A stretch of 64,000 nt of DNA from Enhydrobacter aerosaccus. GTDB taxonomy: Bacteria > Pseudomonadota > Alphaproteobacteria > Reyranellales > Reyranellaceae. A program made the translations under genes and the position numbers. The notes below the pieces were generated by a model. The model did not search any database and was not told the DNA's origin. It saw only the letters and a list, made by a program, of their open reading frames with translations. Numbering within the stretch: the first letter of the stretch is position 1; each line of letters starts with the position of its first letter. The stretch is from contig CAIKZO010000031.1 of assembly GCA_903832005.1 (NCBI GenBank), positions 1 to 64,000 on the forward strand, written 5' to 3'. Of this stretch, positions 62,339 to 64,000 are shown piece after piece.

Positions 62339-64000
62339 CTAGTGTAGGCTGTCGAGCAAAGTTCGGGCCGACCTGAGATCGAGAGTCTCCAGCCCTTCCG
62401 TGAAACGGTCGTAAACCGCCCGCACGGCAGCCGCCGCTTCGGGCGCTCGGCCCTGGTCACGCAGCAATCGGGCAAGGCTCGTTGCAGCGCGCAATTCCCA
62501 GGACAAAGCCCCTTGGTCGTTTGCCTCTTCCAGGGCCTCCCGGAAGCAGGACTCCGCGCGCGAGTCCTGATCCGTGTCCTTGAGCCTGAGAAGCTCGCCC
62601 TTAATTCGCAGGAGCTCGGGATGTATCCATCCATCGTTTATGTCTTCGGCAAACAAGATCACGTCCTCGATTGCGTCGATCCCTTCATCGACGCGGCCGC
62701 TGCACCCCAGGCCCCATGCGAGTTCTGCCCGAAAGTCACTCACTCCGCGCAGGGTGACATACGTGCCGAGCACGCCGAGCGCCGAGCGCAACATGTCGAC
62801 ACCACGCGAAATCTCGCCTTGCTTGATCAGGAGAATGCTCCTGTGGCGGGCGCCCAGGTTGGACCGCTGAGCCGACAGGCTTTGCATCCAGCGCTGTTCG
62901 CCGAGAAGGTCGATATATTCCCGTGCCCGCTCCCAATCGCCCGTCCATATCGCGACCGGGCAGGCCGCCAGATGCAGGGCATGGCCTAGAGAGAAAGCGT
63001 GGCCGGTGAACTTGGCCCGCTCGACGGCGCGCGTTGCCATTTGCATCGCCTGGTCCGGATACCCCTGCACCCAGAGAACCCTCGCCAGAAAGGCCTGTGC
63101 CGCGGCCTGCAGGTCACCGACGAATCGCGTACTGCTGACGCCGATTTTCTGGAGCGCCGGATTGGCGAGGAGACTCTCGAGGTGGGTGCGCGCATCGCTC
63201 TGATTGCCGTGGTTGTGGTGAGAAACACCGATCATCCGCAGAGCCACCAACTTATCGCGGGGAGTAATGGCAATTGCAGCGAACTGCAGGGCGGACTGAA
63301 TGGACTGCCGCATATCGGCGTACCACAGGCCCCAAAGGGCACGCAGCTGGTAGTCGACATCGCCAATCGTTCTCGACAAGGCGAGGCCGCGCTCCCATGC
63401 GGCCCGGGCCGTGGCTGGGTCTTGGCCGATACCCAACAACGAATTGCCAATGGCGATGTCGAGCTTCATTTCACGGATCGCGTCTGGGACACCTGTGCGC
63501 ACCACAGCTTGAAGGGCCTGCTCCGCGCGAGCATGACATTCGCCAAACAGCGATAGATGCATCCATAGCGGCACCGCGGCTGCCGTCAGGCCGATCGCCG
63601 CCGGGTCGTTGCCGCCGCGAGAGAAAGCCCAGTCGACGGCAGCGCGCACATTGTCGATCCGCCATGCGTAGTCTGCTCGCAACTCGGCCGCTGGGCGGCT
63701 TTCCCATTCCGGTTCGATACGCTCCAGCAGGGCTTGATAGTAACGCCCATGGCGCTGCGCGACCGGATCACGCTCACCGCTCGCATCGAGCTTCTCGAGA
63801 GCATAGGCCCGGGTGGTGTCGAGGAGGCGATAGACCGTGGCGGCGCTTGTGGATTCCAAGACCACGAGCGATTTGTGCACCAGGTTCGAGAGCCCCTCGA
63901 TAATGTCATCGGTTGCCGATATTGCGCCCGCGTCGTCCAGCGTAAAGGGTCCGGCGAAGATGCCCAAGCAATGCAGAAGCGCCCGTTCGGACTCCGGTAG
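62339..64000 (-). CDS. Large regulatory ATPase, C-terminal part (cut by window edge)
   Basis: The frame runs off the right edge; 553 codons are visible. The first residues (LPESERALLHCLGIFAGPFT) match the end of the NB-ARC-like ATPase module of predicted-ATPase regulators, followed by LVHKSLVVLE, YRLLDTTRAYALEKL and a long helical TPR-like region, the usual architecture of winged-helix/AAA-ATPase/TPR transcriptional regulators. The DNA-binding and nucleotide-binding parts lie beyond 64000. It is separated by 45 bp from the convergent TPR gene. Target unknown. Confidence 0.8.
   Translation of the reverse strand, partial: LPESERALLHCLGIFAGPFTLDDAGAISATDDIIEGLSNLVHKSLVVLESTSAATVYRLLDTTRAYALEKLDASGERDPVAQRHGRYYQALLERIEPEWESRPAAELRADYAWRIDNVRAAVDWAFSRGGNDPAAIGLTAAAVPLWMHLSLFGECHARAEQALQAVVRTGVPDAIREMKLDIAIGNSLLGIGQDPATARAAWERGLALSRTIGDVDYQLRALWGLWYADMRQSIQSALQFAAIAITPRDKLVALRMIGVSHHNHGNQSDARTHLESLLANPALQKIGVSSTRFVGDLQAAAQAFLARVLWVQGYPDQAMQMATRAVERAKFTGHAFSLGHALHLAACPVAIWTGDWERAREYIDLLGEQRWMQSLSAQRSNLGARHRSILLIKQGEISRGVDMLRSALGVLGTYVTLRGVSDFRAELAWGLGCSGRVDEGIDAIEDVILFAEDINDGWIHPELLRIKGELLRLKDTDQDSRAESCFREALEEANDQGALSWELRAATSLARLLRDQGRAPEAAAAVRAVYDRFTEGLETLDLRSARTLLDSLH

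Overview
The window is high-GC DNA with dense, often overlapping genes on both strands. Its gene content is typical of an alphaproteobacterium: three Bug/TctC-type solute receptors without TctAB partners, a class III CoA-transferase, flavin monooxygenases, a phasin, Kup, TrmFO and a second-type GltX. The repertoire would suit a Reyranella-like or related soil or freshwater lineage, but that placement is inference; no rRNA, tRNA or other strong taxonomic marker is present.

Left edge (1-3267): a lower-GC block with a different character. Two TIR-domain genes face away from each other across about 115 bp (the left one is cut by the window edge). The right one is translationally coupled to a SLOG nucleotide-sensor gene that stops early. 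An AIPR-type abortive-infection protein lacking its N-terminal part follows in another frame. This reads as part of an anti-phage defence island with an internal deletion joining two defence genes.

3415-10036: a sulfatase with a small membrane protein, a luciferase-like monooxygenase/hydrolase pair behind a TetR-type palindrome, an exported protein, and an ArsR-SRPBCC-DUF899-DUF427 operon with an operator palindrome at its start. 10146-21760: a secreted hydrolase, a thioesterase, cysS, gltX, two tandem Bug receptors, two lipoproteins, an acyl-CoA ligase, a phasin, a 3-hydroxyisobutyrate-dehydrogenase-like enzyme and a GST. 21777-31969: an S9-family protein lacking two catalytic triad residues, an Nramp-like transporter coupled to nadE and ridA, divergent trmFO, a MATE pump, an MDR dehydrogenase and a CE4 deacetylase.

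31986-44427: a REPIN-like double palindrome, an FAD oxidase, a two-gene DUF5681-like/coiled-coil cassette behind an AT-rich palindrome, gamma-glutamyltransferase, an SDR, kup, AsmA, YihY, a third Bug receptor, a PhyH-type dioxygenase and a membrane protein. 44497-52012: an HD protein with a PhnZ-like ligand pattern, a cell-surface acyltransferase group, a GH25 lipoprotein and a TetR regulator. 52113-59504: a CoA-transferase, then a tight five-gene minus-strand operon (hydrolase, LLM monooxygenase, two FAD monooxygenases, GNAT) that looks catabolic, then an NDUFAF6-like protein. 59594-64000: a stand-alone PuuD-like membrane domain with a strong terminator, LysE, a TPR protein and the C-terminal part of a large regulatory ATPase cut by the right edge.

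Most novel items: the rearranged TIR/SLOG/AIPR locus, the S9 pseudo-peptidase, the PhyH/HD-oxygenase neighbourhood and the DUF5681-like cassette.
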